Positions 28,405-37,750 are shown, numbered from the stretch's first letter. The stretch: 64,000 nt of DNA from Sphingomonas sp. Y57 (GCF_001015195.1 NZ_LDES01000007.1:1-64000); one strand, 5' to 3'. Notes: generated from the sequence alone by a model not told the origin. Numbers and translations are program-made.

Positions 28405-31400
28405 TTGAGGGGGCAGGCGCGGAAGGGATTCCTTCGACCCGGCACGATGCTGGCGGGCTTGCTCGCCGCATGCACACTGGCCTTCATGGCGGTCGATCCG
28501 GCGAGAGCTGCGCCGCGCTGGAAGAGCCTGGCCGCCACCGTGTTCCACAATTATGGCCGCGATCAAGGGTTGCCCCATCCCGTGCCGACGGCGCTGGCAC
28601 AGGACCGCGACGGCTTCATCTGGATCGGGACGCAGGGCGGACTCAGCCGCTGGGACGGCTACCGCTTCCGTGCCTATAAGGCCGATCCCGAAACAGCCGG
28701 CAGCCTGCCCGACGACTGGGTCCAGACCCTGCACGTCGATCCGGCCGGGACATTGTGGATCGGCGGTGGCGCCGGCGGGCTCGCCCGCTATGACGCGCCC
28801 CGCGACCGGTTCGTACCGATACCGCTCGGCCCCAGCGGTGGCCGGACCCATATTGGGGCGATCGCCGACGACGGCCGGGGCGGCCTGTGGATAGGGACCG
28901 ATCAGGGGCTCCATCATCTCGCCCCGGCGAGAGCGACGGTCCGGACCACGCCGATCCCGATCGCCGATGCCGCGGTACGCACGGTGCTGCGCGACCGGGG
29001 CGGCACATTGTGGGTCGGCACGACCAGAGGCTTGCTCCGCCGTTCTCCCGGCTCCTCCCAGTGGACCATTGTCGCGCTGGCTGGCGACGCGGTGAGCGTC
29101 ACCGCACTGTATGAGGATGAGAACGGACGGCTCTGGATCGGCACCCAGCGGCGCGGGCTGATGATGATCGACCGGCCGGGGGCCCAACCCCGTTCGATCG
29201 GCGAGGGCCGGATCCTGTCGGCAGGCTCGATATCGGCGATCAGCCCCGCCCACCCCCACGAGATCTGGGTCGGGATGCGCGGCAATGGCGTCGTGGCGAT
29301 CGACCTCGCAACTTTGCAGCCGCGCTTCATCCGGCATGATCGCACGGTGGCAAACAGCCTCGCCCATGACGACGTCTGGGCGCTGCTGCGCGACCAGGCG
29401 GGCTCGCTCTGGGTCGGTTGCATAGGCGGTCTCAGCTATCACCCCCGCACGTCCGGCCTGATCTCGGCGATGCTCGCTTCGGAGGACGCCACCGGCGGGC
29501 TGAGCGGTACCGATCCGCAATCGGTGCTGGCGACCCGCGACGGCCGGGTGTGGATGGGCTATCTCGACGGCGGCGTCGACGTGATCGATCCCGCGATCGG
29601 TCGGGTCGCCACGCTGCGCCCCGGTGACGGTAGCCGCCCTCGATCCACATTGCCGCCCGACATCGTCTTTGCCCTGACCGAAGACCCATGGGGAGGCGTC
29701 TACATCGGCACGCGGCGCGGCCTCTATTACAGCGATCCAGCCGCGACCGGGGTTCGTTTGGTGCCGCTGCCCGGGCGCGGTCCCCAGGCGTCGGTCACCG
29801 CCCTCTCCTTCGACGAGGGCATTCTCTGGGTTGGCGGCGACGAGGACGGGCTGCTCGGCGTCGTCCCCGATCGGGCGGGAAAGCTCCGTCGCGTTCCGTT
29901 CGGACCGAAGGACAGTGCGCGCCTCACCAATGACGGCGTCAATGTCATCCGGCGCGGGCAGGGACACGACCTGTGGGTCGGTACCCGCAACGGACTCTAT
30001 CGTATCGACCTCAAGACCCGCCGCATCGACCATATCGCCGCCGACCCGGTCGACCGTAGCGCCCTGCCCGGTCGCAACGTGGTGGCGATGCTGTTCGATC
30101 GGCGTAATCGTCTCTGGGTCGGCACCTTCGGGGGCGGCCTTGCGATGATGACCGGTCGCGACGCTGCCGGCCGCTGGCATTTCCGCCGGTTGGGTGTGGC
30201 GCAAGGGCTGCCGCACATGAATGTGGACAGCCTGCAGATGGACGGATCCGGTACGATCTGGGCCGGCACCGACGACGGCCTCGCCCGGATCGACCCGGCG
30301 AGCTTCGCTGTCCGGGCCGTGCGCCAGGCAGACGGGTCTGCGCTGGTAGACTATTACGCCGGGGCCGGGGCGACCAGCACCGTCGGCGAAGCACTGTTCG
30401 GCGCGAAAGGCGGCCTCACCATCGTCCGGCCGGGCCCGCTGCCTCGCTGGACGCTGCAAGCGCCTCTGGTCGTGACCGATCTTCGGATCGGCGGGGTGCC
30501 GGTGCCGGTAGCACAAATCAACCGGACAACCTCTTCCACGCCGCTGACGGTCCCGTCCGATGCCAACAGCCTGGCGGTTGAATTCGCCGCACTCGACTAC
30601 ACCGCACCCGAACGCAATCGCTATGCCTATCGCCTCGACGGTTTCGATCGGGACTGGACCGAGACCGACGCCAATCGGCGACTTGCGATCTACACCAACC
30701 TGCCGCCCGGCAATTACGTCCTCCGCCTCCGCGGTTCGAACCGGGCCGGGATATGGGCCGAAGGCGAACGCGCCTTGCCGGTCCGCGTGTTGCCGGCCTG
30801 GTATCAGCGGCTATGGCTGAAGCTGGCCGGCGGCGTGCTGCTGCTCCTCGGCGTGGTGATGATCGTGCGATGGCGGACCCGCTATCTGCGCCGCCGCCAG
30901 GGCGACCTCGAACGCCAGATCGCCGAGCGTACCGCAGATTTGCGCGCCGCCAACGCACGGCTGGGCCATCTGGCGCTGACGGACCCGCTGACGGGCTGCG
31001 CGAACCGGCGGCATTTCCTGGCACTGGCCGAGGAAAAGATAGCCGCTGCGCGGCGCCACAGGCGTCCGCTCTGCCTGGCCATCCTGGATCTTGACGAGTT
31101 CAAGGCGATCAACGACCGCCACGGCCATCCGGGGGGCGACGCGGTGCTGGAGATGGCGGGCACCCTCCTGCTCGATCATCTGCGCGAAGGCGACGCCGCC
31201 GGGCGGATCGGTGGAGAAGAGTTCGCGATCCTGATGCCTGACACCGCGATAGCCGGTGCCCGGCTGCTCGCCGACCGGCTGCGCGAGGCCATCGGCGCCG
31301 CGCGGATCAAGGTCAACGGCCTTTCGATCGGCGTGTCGGCCAGCCTGGGGCTCGCCGAACTGTGCGACGATGACGATTTCGGACGGCTCTATGCGCGGGC

Positions 31401-31470
31401 CGACGCCGGGCTTTACGCCGCCAAGCAGGCCGGCCGGAATCGGGTGGAGACGGTCGCCCCGGCAAGCTGA
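28405..31470 (+). CDS. Periplasmic-propeller sensor diguanylate cyclase, 1021 aa
   Basis: The 1021-residue protein has a signal peptide-like N-terminus and repeated segments such as GFIWIGTQGGLSRWDGYRF, TLWVGTTRGLL and RLWIGTQRRGL that form the two-component regulator propeller (about residues 45-640). A Y_Y_Y domain (NRYAYRLDGFDRDW) follows, then one membrane helix near 805-823, a short coiled coil and a GGDEF domain. The active site is GGEEF (about 936-940) and the product-inhibition site RxxD lies five residues before it, so it should make cyclic-di-GMP with feedback control. The start is TTG 28405; ATG 28447 is an alternative but would lose the basic N-terminus. The periplasmic ligand is unknown. 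Confidence 0.92.
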   Translation: MRGQARKGFLRPGTMLAGLLAACTLAFMAVDPARAAPRWKSLAATVFHNYGRDQGLPHPVPTALAQDRDGFIWIGTQGGLSRWDGYRFRAYKADPETAGSLPDDWVQTLHVDPAGTLWIGGGAGGLARYDAPRDRFVPIPLGPSGGRTHIGAIADDGRGGLWIGTDQGLHHLAPARATVRTTPIPIADAAVRTVLRDRGGTLWVGTTRGLLRRSPGSSQWTIVALAGDAVSVTALYEDENGRLWIGTQRRGLMMIDRPGAQPRSIGEGRILSAGSISAISPAHPHEIWVGMRGNGVVAIDLATLQPRFIRHDRTVANSLAHDDVWALLRDQAGSLWVGCIGGLSYHPRTSGLISAMLASEDATGGLSGTDPQSVLATRDGRVWMGYLDGGVDVIDPAIGRVATLRPGDGSRPRSTLPPDIVFALTEDPWGGVYIGTRRGLYYSDPAATGVRLVPLPGRGPQASVTALSFDEGILWVGGDEDGLLGVVPDRAGKLRRVPFGPKDSARLTNDGVNVIRRGQGHDLWVGTRNGLYRIDLKTRRIDHIAADPVDRSALPGRNVVAMLFDRRNRLWVGTFGGGLAMMTGRDAAGRWHFRRLGVAQGLPHMNVDSLQMDGSGTIWAGTDDGLARIDPASFAVRAVRQADGSALVDYYAGAGATSTVGEALFGAKGGLTIVRPGPLPRWTLQAPLVVTDLRIGGVPVPVAQINRTTSSTPLTVPSDANSLAVEFAALDYTAPERNRYAYRLDGFDRDWTETDANRRLAIYTNLPPGNYVLRLRGSNRAGIWAEGERALPVRVLPAWYQRLWLKLAGGVLLLLGVVMIVRWRTRYLRRRQGDLERQIAERTADLRAANARLGHLALTDPLTGCANRRHFLALAEEKIAAARRHRRPLCLAILDLDEFKAINDRHGHPGGDAVLEMAGTLLLDHLREGDAAGRIGGEEFAILMPDTAIAGARLLADRLREAIGAARIKVNGLSIGVSASLGLAELCDDDDFGRLYARADAGLYAAKQAGRNRVETVAPAS

Positions 31471-31483
31471 AGCGACTTCAGCT
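31465..31483. terminator. Bidirectional hairpin over two converging stop codons
   Basis: A perfect 8-bp stem (agctgaag / cttcagct, loop cga) spans the stop codons of the diguanylate cyclase and the EVE gene. It has no T tract, so it is a tentative shared terminator. Confidence 0.4.
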
Positions 31484-31888
31484 CGCCATCTTGAGAATCG
31501 TGCTCCATTCCGCCGCGGTCACGGGAGACACCGATAACCGGCTCTGCCTCAGCATGGCCATGCCGGCCAGCGCAGGCTCCGCCTTCATCGCGGCGAGAGT
31601 GACGGGCTTCGCCAGCGCGCGAACCGGCGCCAGCTCGACAGCGACGAAGCGGCCTGCGGGATCGGTCGCGTCGGGAAAGGCGGTACGAACCACCTTCGCA
31701 ATCCCGACCACGGCCAGCCCCTCCTGGCTATGGTAGAAAAGGACCTCGTCCCCGTCCTTCATCGCCTTCAGGTGCAACGCGGCGGCATTGTTGCGCACGC
31801 CGTCCCACACGGTACGGCCGTCGCGCTCGAGGTCGGCATAGGAATAGCTGTTCGGTTCCGACTTCACCAACCAGTGCGACACCGCCAT
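31478..31888 (-). CDS. EVE-domain protein
   Basis: The 136-residue protein starts with HWLVKSEPNSYSYADLERDG and contains WDGVRNNAAALHLKAMKDGDEVLFYHS, the pattern of the EVE (PUA-like) domain family. EVE proteins bind modified bases in DNA or RNA (methylated cytosine is known for some). The whole protein is one EVE domain, the usual stand-alone form in proteobacteria, where it is a housekeeping protein of unclear function. It converges with the diguanylate cyclase. Confidence 0.9.
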   Translation of the reverse strand: MAVSHWLVKSEPNSYSYADLERDGRTVWDGVRNNAAALHLKAMKDGDEVLFYHSQEGLAVVGIAKVVRTAFPDATDPAGRFVAVELAPVRALAKPVTLAAMKAEPALAGMAMLRQSRLSVSPVTAAEWSTILKMAS

Positions 31889-31946
31889 TGTCCCGATCTC
31901 CCTTCACCCGCCGGAACGCCGTCTCGCGCCAGCGGGACGCAGCGCT

Positions 31947-32336
31947 CTAGAGCGGCACGCGATCTGATTGCATCAGATCTTCCAGTTCGTACAGCGGCCT
32001 GATCTCGATCTCGCTCGGGCCCATCATCGGATTGGGACAGCGCTTCACCCAGGCGACCGCCTCGTCCATGTCCTTGACCTGCCAGAGCCAGAAGCCGGCG
32101 ACGAGTTCGTTCGGATGGGCGAAGGGCCCGTCGATGACGCTCCGGTCGGGCCCGTCAAAGGCAACGCGCTTGCCCCGCGAAGAGGGAGTGAGGCCGTCGC
32201 CGGAGAGCATGATCCCGGCTGCGGTCAGTTCCTCGTTGAACTTGCCCATCGCCTCGAACATCGCGAGCGCCTCGGCTGTGGGCCGGAAGCCCTGCTCGCT
32301 GTCCTCGGTCGCCTTTACCAGCACCATTACACGCAT
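31947..32336 (-). CDS. YciI-family protein (DGPF domain)
   Basis: The 129-residue protein starts with MRVMVLVKATEDSEQGF and has VIDGPFAHPNELVAGFWLWQV, the signature of the DGPF/YciI family of small proteins. The family forms dimeric alpha-beta barrels. Some members are next to sigma factor or DNA-binding genes, but no such partner is present here. ATG 32336 is chosen over an upstream codon because the family begins there. Function is unknown. Confidence 0.88.
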   Translation of the reverse strand: MRVMVLVKATEDSEQGFRPTAEALAMFEAMGKFNEELTAAGIMLSGDGLTPSSRGKRVAFDGPDRSVIDGPFAHPNELVAGFWLWQVKDMDEAVAWVKRCPNPMMGPSEIEIRPLYELEDLMQSDRVPL

Positions 32337-32476
32337 TGTCCGTCTCCCAGGTTCACCGGCCGGATCGGCCCGCACCGGTACGACGGGTACGACGGGCGAG
32401 ATCCCGCCAAACCGACACCCCCCGAGGATAATCGAGACGCTGCGGGAGTTAGTGACCGGAGCCCGCGCGAAATACC

Positions 32477-32935
32477 CTATCCGTGATCGACGACCGCCTG
32501 AGGCCTGTTCCGGAAGCTGATGGCCATGCGATTATAGCTGTTCATAAGGCTGATAGCGATGGTGAGGTCGACGAGTTCCTTCTCGTCGAATACGGAGCGC
32601 GCAGCCTGATAGGCCTCGTCCGGTACGCCGGTCTCCGCGACACGGGTGACGCATTCGGCCCAGGCGAGCGCAGCCCTTTCGGTTTCGCTGAACAGGCTTC
32701 CGCCCTCCTTCCAGGCCTGCAGCAGCGCGAGCTTCTCGACCTTCACCCCCTTCCTGATGAGGTCGCGGGTGTGCATGTCGAGGCAATAGGCGCAATTGTT
32801 GATCTGCGTGACCGGGAGATAGATGAGATCCACCATCTCCTGAGGAAGTTCGCTCTGCAGCACATATCCGTAAACCGCGCCGAGGGCTTTGGCGCCGTTC
32901 GGAGCGATCTGGTTGTAGTCGAGTCTTTGGGTCAT
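32477..32935 (-). CDS. Carboxymuconolactone decarboxylase / AhpD-like protein
   Basis: The 152-residue protein has the motif NNCAYCLDMHTRDLIRKG with the catalytic CxxC and His pair of AhpD-like alkylhydroperoxidases and carboxymuconolactone decarboxylase family proteins. The family acts on peroxides or lactones. The gene is followed on the minus strand by YciI and preceded by a cupin gene. The three may be one unit with divergent MocR. Confidence 0.88.
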   Translation of the reverse strand: MTQRLDYNQIAPNGAKALGAVYGYVLQSELPQEMVDLIYLPVTQINNCAYCLDMHTRDLIRKGVKVEKLALLQAWKEGGSLFSETERAALAWAECVTRVAETGVPDEAYQAARSVFDEKELVDLTIAISLMNSYNRMAISFRNRPQAVVDHG

Positions 32936-32948
32936 GGTTCCGATCTCG

Positions 32949-33356
32949 TCACTTGAGGGGGGTGGTGAGAGTCTTGTCGTCGGAATCGACGACGAAGACC
33001 GCGAGAAGCTTTGCCGGCCTCGTCCTGCTGGCATTGCGGCTGACCGAATGCGTTGCGTCCGGCGGTTCGGACCAGCCTTGCCCGGCCTTGTAAATGTGCG
33101 TCTTGCCGTCGTTCACCTTGGACTCGATTTCGCCCGAGACGACATAGGCATAGATGAAGGCTGACTTCGCATGCCGGTGCGGCTGCGAAGAAGCGCCCGG
33201 CGCATAATCGACCTCGACGACGATCATTGATTTGCCGGGAATATTCGGAATGGCCTGCTCGAACCTGGGCGTGACCGTCTCCGTCCGGCCGCCATGCGCG
33301 CAGGCTGGGCCTGCGATCGCCATAGAGGCGGCGGTGACCATGGTGCGGACCTTCAT
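32949..33356 (-). CDS. Exported cupin-domain protein
   Basis: The 135-residue protein starts with a signal peptide-like segment (MKVRTMVTAASMAIAGPACA). It has a cupin fold with APGASSQPHRHAKSAFIYAYVVSGEIES (metal-binding His pair) and a second strand motif. Many such small periplasmic cupins are of unknown function; some bind metals. It is divergent from a MocR regulator with an 88-base AT-rich gap, so it is probably the target of this regulator together with the AhpD-like gene, which starts 13 bases downstream. Confidence 0.88.
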   Translation of the reverse strand: MKVRTMVTAASMAIAGPACAHGGRTETVTPRFEQAIPNIPGKSMIVVEVDYAPGASSQPHRHAKSAFIYAYVVSGEIESKVNDGKTHIYKAGQGWSEPPDATHSVSRNASRTRPAKLLAVFVVDSDDKTLTTPLK

Positions 33357-33444
33357 GAGCTTTCTCCTCGTGAGGGTTCCTAAATGCCACCCAATAGGTC
33401 ATAAAAAAGTACCAAGAACTGATAGAAATAATATACCACGCCTT
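33357..33444. promoter_or_regulatory. Shared control region of cupin and MocR genes
   Basis: The 88-base gap between these divergent genes is markedly AT-rich at 33398-33438 (ataaaaaagtaccaagaac..., aataatataccac), with paired 'tacca' motifs in the same orientation (about 33410 and 33434) that could be MocR operator half-sites. The operator is inferred, not proven. Confidence 0.4.
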
Positions 33445-34872
33445 ATGCGCGGACCCCTGACCCTGAATCTGGACCGTACGGCTCGAATCCCGCTGGCGGA
33501 ACAGATCCGTAGGGGGATCGCCACCGCGATCGAGGACGGCGTACTGGAAGCGGGCGCACGGCTGCCGTCCTGGCAGGACCTTGCCGCTCAACTCGGCGTC
33601 GCTCGCGGGACCGTGCGGACCGCCTATGAGAAACTCGCCGCTGCTCAACTGGTCGACGCGTCACGCGCAGGCGGCACCCGGGTCGCCCCGCGGCCTCGCG
33701 CTACCGCCAGGCCGGACCCAGCCCCCGACGAAGGGTCCTTCATGCGAGTCTATCAGGAGATGACGCGGGGCCGTGGGATCTTTCAGATGGGGATTCCGGC
33801 CAGCGACATCTTTCCCGCCACCCTGTTCGCACGAATACGCACGCACATGGTCCGCGCCGAGGCGGCGGCGCCGCCGCTCTATCCCGATCCCCGCGGCGAA
33901 CCCGAACTCAGGCGGGAAATCGCCGGCTATCTCGCCGTGGCGCGGGGAATAAGCTGCCTGCCGTCGCAGATCATCATCACCGCGGGCTTTGCTGCGGGAC
34001 TCGGCCTGACGCTCGGGGTCCTGGGACTGGCAGGCCAGTCGGCATGGATCGAGGAGCCCGGCTTCCCCTGGACAAGAAGAGGGCTCGAACTGGCCGGCCT
34101 GTCGCCTGCCCCCATTCCGGTCGATCAGGACGGGATCGACCTCGATCATGCCTTTCGCCATCATCCGGGGGCGAGACTGGCGGTCGTCACGCCGGGGCAA
34201 CAGGCCCCTCTTGGCTCCACGCTGTCGCTTGAGCGGCGGCTCCAACTGCTTGAATGGGCGGCCGCGAACCGCTCCTGGGTGATCGAGGACGACTATCTGA
34301 GCGAGTTACAACTGACCGGCAGGGCCGCTCCCGCGCTGGCATCGCTCGACCGCGACGGGCGGGTCATTCACATCGGGTCCTTCAGCAAGACGATCAGCCC
34401 GACGCTAAGGCTCGGCTTCGTCATGGTGCCGGCCGACCTCGTCGGCCGCTTCGCGGAGGTGGCGGCCTGCCTGGCCCCGGCTCCGGGTCCCGCCGCACAA
34501 CTCGCAATCGCCGAATTCATGCGCGAGGGGCATTACATCCGCCATCTTCGTCGCACGAAGCGCGCCTACACGGCGCGGCGCGAGGCGCTGCTCGAGCAAA
34601 TCCGTACACACACGGATACCGACTTGGTCGCGGCGCCCGGGCTGGCGGTACTGGTGAAGCTACCCGCGGCGATATCGGACATCGCCGTGGCGCGCGAGGT
34701 CTCCGCCTTCGGCATGTCCCCCGCGCCGCTCTCGACATGGTATGCATCGCAGGACGCGGCGGAGTCCGGCCTCCTGCTCGGCGTTGCCACGGCCCCCACG
34801 CGGAACCTGCCCAGATCCTGCGAGCGGCTCTTCGAAATGATATGGCGGGTGGGCGTCCAACGGTCGACCTGA
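33445..34872 (+). CDS. MocR-family regulator (GntR HTH fused to aminotransferase-like domain)
   Basis: The 475-residue protein has a GntR winged HTH at residues 10-75 (IPLAEQIRRGIATAIEDG, LPSWQDLAAQLGVARGTVRTAYEKL), followed by a class I aminotransferase-like domain. The PLP-lysine is in GSFSKTISPTLRLGFVM. The pattern is that of the MocR/PdxR type, which senses PLP or amino compounds and usually controls a divergent gene, here the cupin. ATG 33445 is chosen because the HTH starts just after it. The last 75 bases recur at 43718-43783. Confidence 0.93.
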   Translation: MRGPLTLNLDRTARIPLAEQIRRGIATAIEDGVLEAGARLPSWQDLAAQLGVARGTVRTAYEKLAAAQLVDASRAGGTRVAPRPRATARPDPAPDEGSFMRVYQEMTRGRGIFQMGIPASDIFPATLFARIRTHMVRAEAAAPPLYPDPRGEPELRREIAGYLAVARGISCLPSQIIITAGFAAGLGLTLGVLGLAGQSAWIEEPGFPWTRRGLELAGLSPAPIPVDQDGIDLDHAFRHHPGARLAVVTPGQQAPLGSTLSLERRLQLLEWAAANRSWVIEDDYLSELQLTGRAAPALASLDRDGRVIHIGSFSKTISPTLRLGFVMVPADLVGRFAEVAACLAPAPGPAAQLAIAEFMREGHYIRHLRRTKRAYTARREALLEQIRTHTDTDLVAAPGLAVLVKLPAAISDIAVAREVSAFGMSPAPLSTWYASQDAAESGLLLGVATAPTRNLPRSCERLFEMIWRVGVQRST

Positions 34873-34965
34873 ACCATCCGCGCCTGAACGCTGCACAGGG
34901 AAATCGGAACCGGCGCTGGCGCCTGCCGAAGTAGCGGCCTTGATGGCAAGCGCCCTGTCATCCCG
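34873..34965. other. Gap between MocR and the 119-aa gene
   Basis: This 93-base gap carries no gene. It lies next to the first copy of the MocR 3' end and forms the left edge of the catabolic island described in the findings. Confidence 0.4.
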
Positions 34966-35325
34966 TCAGTCGCGTGTGGCGATCGTCGCCCTGTCCCCGA
35001 AATCATTCTCAAACCGACGCTCATCGAACGCGTTGGGTACCGTCACGGAGCCTCTGAAATTCTCGATATGAAGTCCGATATTCGCCATCGACAAGGTGAG
35101 GTGGAGCAGCTTCAACTCCTCCTGAGGCAGCTGTCCCAATGGAAATTGATCGAGATGGAGAAGCATCTCCTCCAGGCGCGGGAGAATTTTATCGTAAATT
35201 TCCCGCAACTCTCCGCTGCTTGCCTGAAGGCGACGCGCATGCCGTTCATTCTCGGTTTCGAGCGCCCAGGAATGGGCGATTTCTTCAAATTCGGCAAACT
35301 GTTCTGGTAACGACGAACCCATCAT
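34966..35325 (-). CDS. Unrecognised 119-aa helical protein after the Rieske oxygenase
   Basis: The start at 35325 is supported by AAGGAG placed a few bases before two adjacent ATG codons. The 119-residue product is rich in Glu, Leu and Arg. It is predicted to be helical (AEFEEIAHSWALETENERHARRL, YDKILPRLEEMLLHLDQF, LKLLHLTLSMANIGLHIENF). There is no known motif or membrane segment. It starts 9 bases after the Rieske alpha subunit stop and is probably co-translated. It is too short for a ferredoxin or a beta subunit and has no Cys motif. I do not recognise a family. Confidence 0.7.
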   Translation of the reverse strand: MMGSSLPEQFAEFEEIAHSWALETENERHARRLQASSGELREIYDKILPRLEEMLLHLDQFPLGQLPQEELKLLHLTLSMANIGLHIENFRGSVTVPNAFDERRFENDFGDRATIATRD

Positions 35326-35333
35326 ATTCTCCT

Positions 35334-36557
35334 TCAGGCCACCGGCCGATGGCCGCCCGTTCCGGCAAGCGCCTCGATGACTGCCAGTTGATGGCGTATC
35401 AGGACTTCCTCTTTCATCAGCCACTGGCGATCCTTCGCGCCCGACAGCATGGCCTGGTAGGTGTCCTCCATCGTGCCCGTATCCTCCAGCCACGCCGACC
35501 GCGCGAGAAGGTGGGTATATTCCGCCGCGAAAAGCCCGCTGTTTGTTCTGATACCGGGCATGTAGAAACGCCCCTCCCAGAGCGTCCGCCCGCTGCTGAT
35601 CGGCCAGAACTGATGAGTAAACCATGTGTCCTGCGCCACATGAATCAGCATGTTCGGGAAGCATATCGCCAATTCAAAGGCGAAATTGTCGAGCTTCGCA
35701 GGATTTATCGTCTCCGGAAGCTCCAGCCTGCCCTGATGATATCGGGACGCGAGATTGCTCGTCGCGTAGCGATTTGCGATTTCCGCGACCGGCGTGTGGG
35801 CCGGTTTCATGTCGAAATACACGGAACTGGATTTGTGTATTCCGTGGAATTTTACGCCGTCTATTCCGCATTTAACGAGGTTTCCCAGCGCCCCGGCGTG
35901 AAGCGTGGCGACATGATAGGCCTCGGCGAACGCATCCATCCCGACTTTCCAGTTGGTATCGAGGATGGTGTGATAGGCGAAACTCTGGGTCAGGGCGGAA
36001 AAGGGAAAACCGTCAAAATGCCCGGCGAAGCTGCCCAGATAGGACTCCAGGGGCTCCGGTTCGGCTTCGCTGAGATTGATGAAGATGAAGCCCTGCCATA
36101 CCGCGCAATGGATGGGCGTCAGGCCGTTCTCGTCCTTGCTGAAGCATTCCGGGAACTGGTCTTCCAGCGGCACGTGCACCAGCGCGCCCTTCGCGTCGAA
36201 CACCCAGCCGTGGAACCGGCAGGAAAGGATGCCGGCCTTGTTGCCGCCCGTCGTTTCATAGCCGTTATCCGAGACCAGCTTGTTGCCGCGATGCGAGCAC
36301 ATGTTGTGGAAGGCGCGGACGGCGCCTTCCCTGTCGCGGATCAGCACCACTGAGCTGTTCGCGAAGTCGAGCCGCTTGACCTTCCAGTCCCCCGGCTTCT
36401 TCAATTCCTGTTCCGTGCCGGCGATCAGCCAGCAGCGCTTGAACACGGTGTCGATTTCGCGACGATAATCTTCTTCGGAAACATAGCTTGCGATCGGAAC
36501 CGGGCCAGTACCCAGCATTTCATCGACATTGCCGCTGTTGATCTCAGAGAAATTCAT
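35334..36557 (-). CDS. Rieske oxygenase alpha subunit
   Basis: The 407-residue protein has the Rieske 2Fe-2S ligands in NMCSHRGNK (Cys87, His89) and LSCRFHGW (Cys113, His116), and a catalytic domain with FAEAYHVATLHAG providing the two His of the mononuclear iron site. The family hydroxylates aromatic rings or demethylates side chains. No reductase, ferredoxin or beta subunit gene is close by, so electron partners come from elsewhere. ATG 36557 has a ggaggcg site. The stop of the acetamidase gene overlaps its start by 4 bases. Confidence 0.92.
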   Translation of the reverse strand: MNFSEINSGNVDEMLGTGPVPIASYVSEEDYRREIDTVFKRCWLIAGTEQELKKPGDWKVKRLDFANSSVVLIRDREGAVRAFHNMCSHRGNKLVSDNGYETTGGNKAGILSCRFHGWVFDAKGALVHVPLEDQFPECFSKDENGLTPIHCAVWQGFIFINLSEAEPEPLESYLGSFAGHFDGFPFSALTQSFAYHTILDTNWKVGMDAFAEAYHVATLHAGALGNLVKCGIDGVKFHGIHKSSSVYFDMKPAHTPVAEIANRYATSNLASRYHQGRLELPETINPAKLDNFAFELAICFPNMLIHVAQDTWFTHQFWPISSGRTLWEGRFYMPGIRTNSGLFAAEYTHLLARSAWLEDTGTMEDTYQAMLSGAKDRQWLMKEEVLIRHQLAVIEALAGTGGHRPVA

Positions 36558-37750
36558 TTCGCGCCTCCGGCACCGTGGAATATGTCCAACGGAATTTCCG
36601 CGGTGACCATCACATTGGGAGAGTCCACGACCTGTGCGATCCGCAGGTCGGCCGCGGCCGAACACAAGATGTAGGCATGGTCGCGGGATAATCCGCGCTG
36701 GCCGCAAAGCCAGTCGATCAGGTTCAGCAACGCATTGCGCGCAGCCAGCGTCACATCCTCGGAAAGATTGCGCAGCTTCCGTAGGCGTGGATCGTTCACA
36801 TAATCGAGATGCGGCGGCAATTCTCCCGCCTGTTTGGTGGGGAAGCCCATCGTCGCATAGACCGGCCGCCGGGCAGCGGCGGGGCGGAAACCTTCCACCA
36901 CCGGGCCGGCAAGCCCGCGCCCCTCCCCCTTCCGGACCTCGCAGCGTATATGCACTCGCGCCGCGATCTCGATGGCGGAACCGCAGACCTCGCCGTCGCC
37001 CTGCGCGAAATGCACGTCGCCGCACCACACCCCGGCGCCGGGGACCGAGACCGGCACGACGAGCGTGCTGCCGGGCGCGAGCAGGCTCGTGTCCATGTTA
37101 CCGCCAAACTCGCGCGGCGGGATGGTGCGTAGCCCCTCGCTCTCGAAGCGGCTGCCCGCGCCGAACAGGGCGTGCGGAAGGGCGTTATCGGGGTCCGGTA
37201 GCATCACGATGCCCCCGGCGTCTCGAAGCTCCGCTTCGCGGGACAAGGCATCTGCGACCAGCGCCGCGTCCGGAAGGACGCCCATGGAACCGGGAAAAGG
37301 CCGGATCGGAACACGGATACCCGGCAGGCTGTCGCTGACCGCGAAATCCTTCTCGAGACGCCAGTGCACCACGGCGGGCGCCACAAAGAGATCGCGCAGA
37401 AACGAAAACCCCGGAGCGATCATGGTGACGCCATGGGGCGCCGGCTCGATCGCGTCGATCGTGATGGCGATTGCGTCGCCAGGCTCCGCTCCCCGGATTT
37501 CGACAGGGCCCGTCATCGGATGAACCCGCCCCAGATTGAGGCCCGCCATCTGCTCGACGGGGGCACCGAACGTCATCTGCCCGTCGATGCAATCGCGGGT
37601 CTGGAAGACAATCGCCTGACCCGGGTCAGCCGTAGCGGCAAACGGGATCGCGTAATGCAACCGGTTGAAGCAGGCCATGTCCTGGTCGGCCGGAATATCC
37701 GGACGTCCGACGATGACGGGCGCGGAGGCGGGAGAGGCTGATTTTTCCAT
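36554..37750 (-). CDS. Acetamidase/formamidase family protein
   Basis: The 398-residue protein fits the acetamidase/formamidase (FmdA/AmdA) fold, with GDAIAITIDAIEPAPHGVTM and HFAQGDGEVCGSAIEIAARV as characteristic segments. The family hydrolyses short amides to the acid and ammonia. It overlaps the Rieske gene by 4 bases, so amide hydrolysis and ring oxidation may be consecutive steps. It is transcribed divergently from the FAH-family gene over a region with strong dyads. Confidence 0.88.
   Translation of the reverse strand: MEKSASPASAPVIVGRPDIPADQDMACFNRLHYAIPFAATADPGQAIVFQTRDCIDGQMTFGAPVEQMAGLNLGRVHPMTGPVEIRGAEPGDAIAITIDAIEPAPHGVTMIAPGFSFLRDLFVAPAVVHWRLEKDFAVSDSLPGIRVPIRPFPGSMGVLPDAALVADALSREAELRDAGGIVMLPDPDNALPHALFGAGSRFESEGLRTIPPREFGGNMDTSLLAPGSTLVVPVSVPGAGVWCGDVHFAQGDGEVCGSAIEIAARVHIRCEVRKGEGRGLAGPVVEGFRPAAARRPVYATMGFPTKQAGELPPHLDYVNDPRLRKLRNLSEDVTLAARNALLNLIDWLCGQRGLSRDHAYILCSAAADLRIAQVVDSPNVMVTAEIPLDIFHGAGGAK

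Noticed and set aside
28351-30516. Minus-strand open frame of about 720 codons over the propeller region
   Set aside because: It is a shadow of the diguanylate cyclase gene and its sequence is low-complexity Arg/Ala/Pro-rich.
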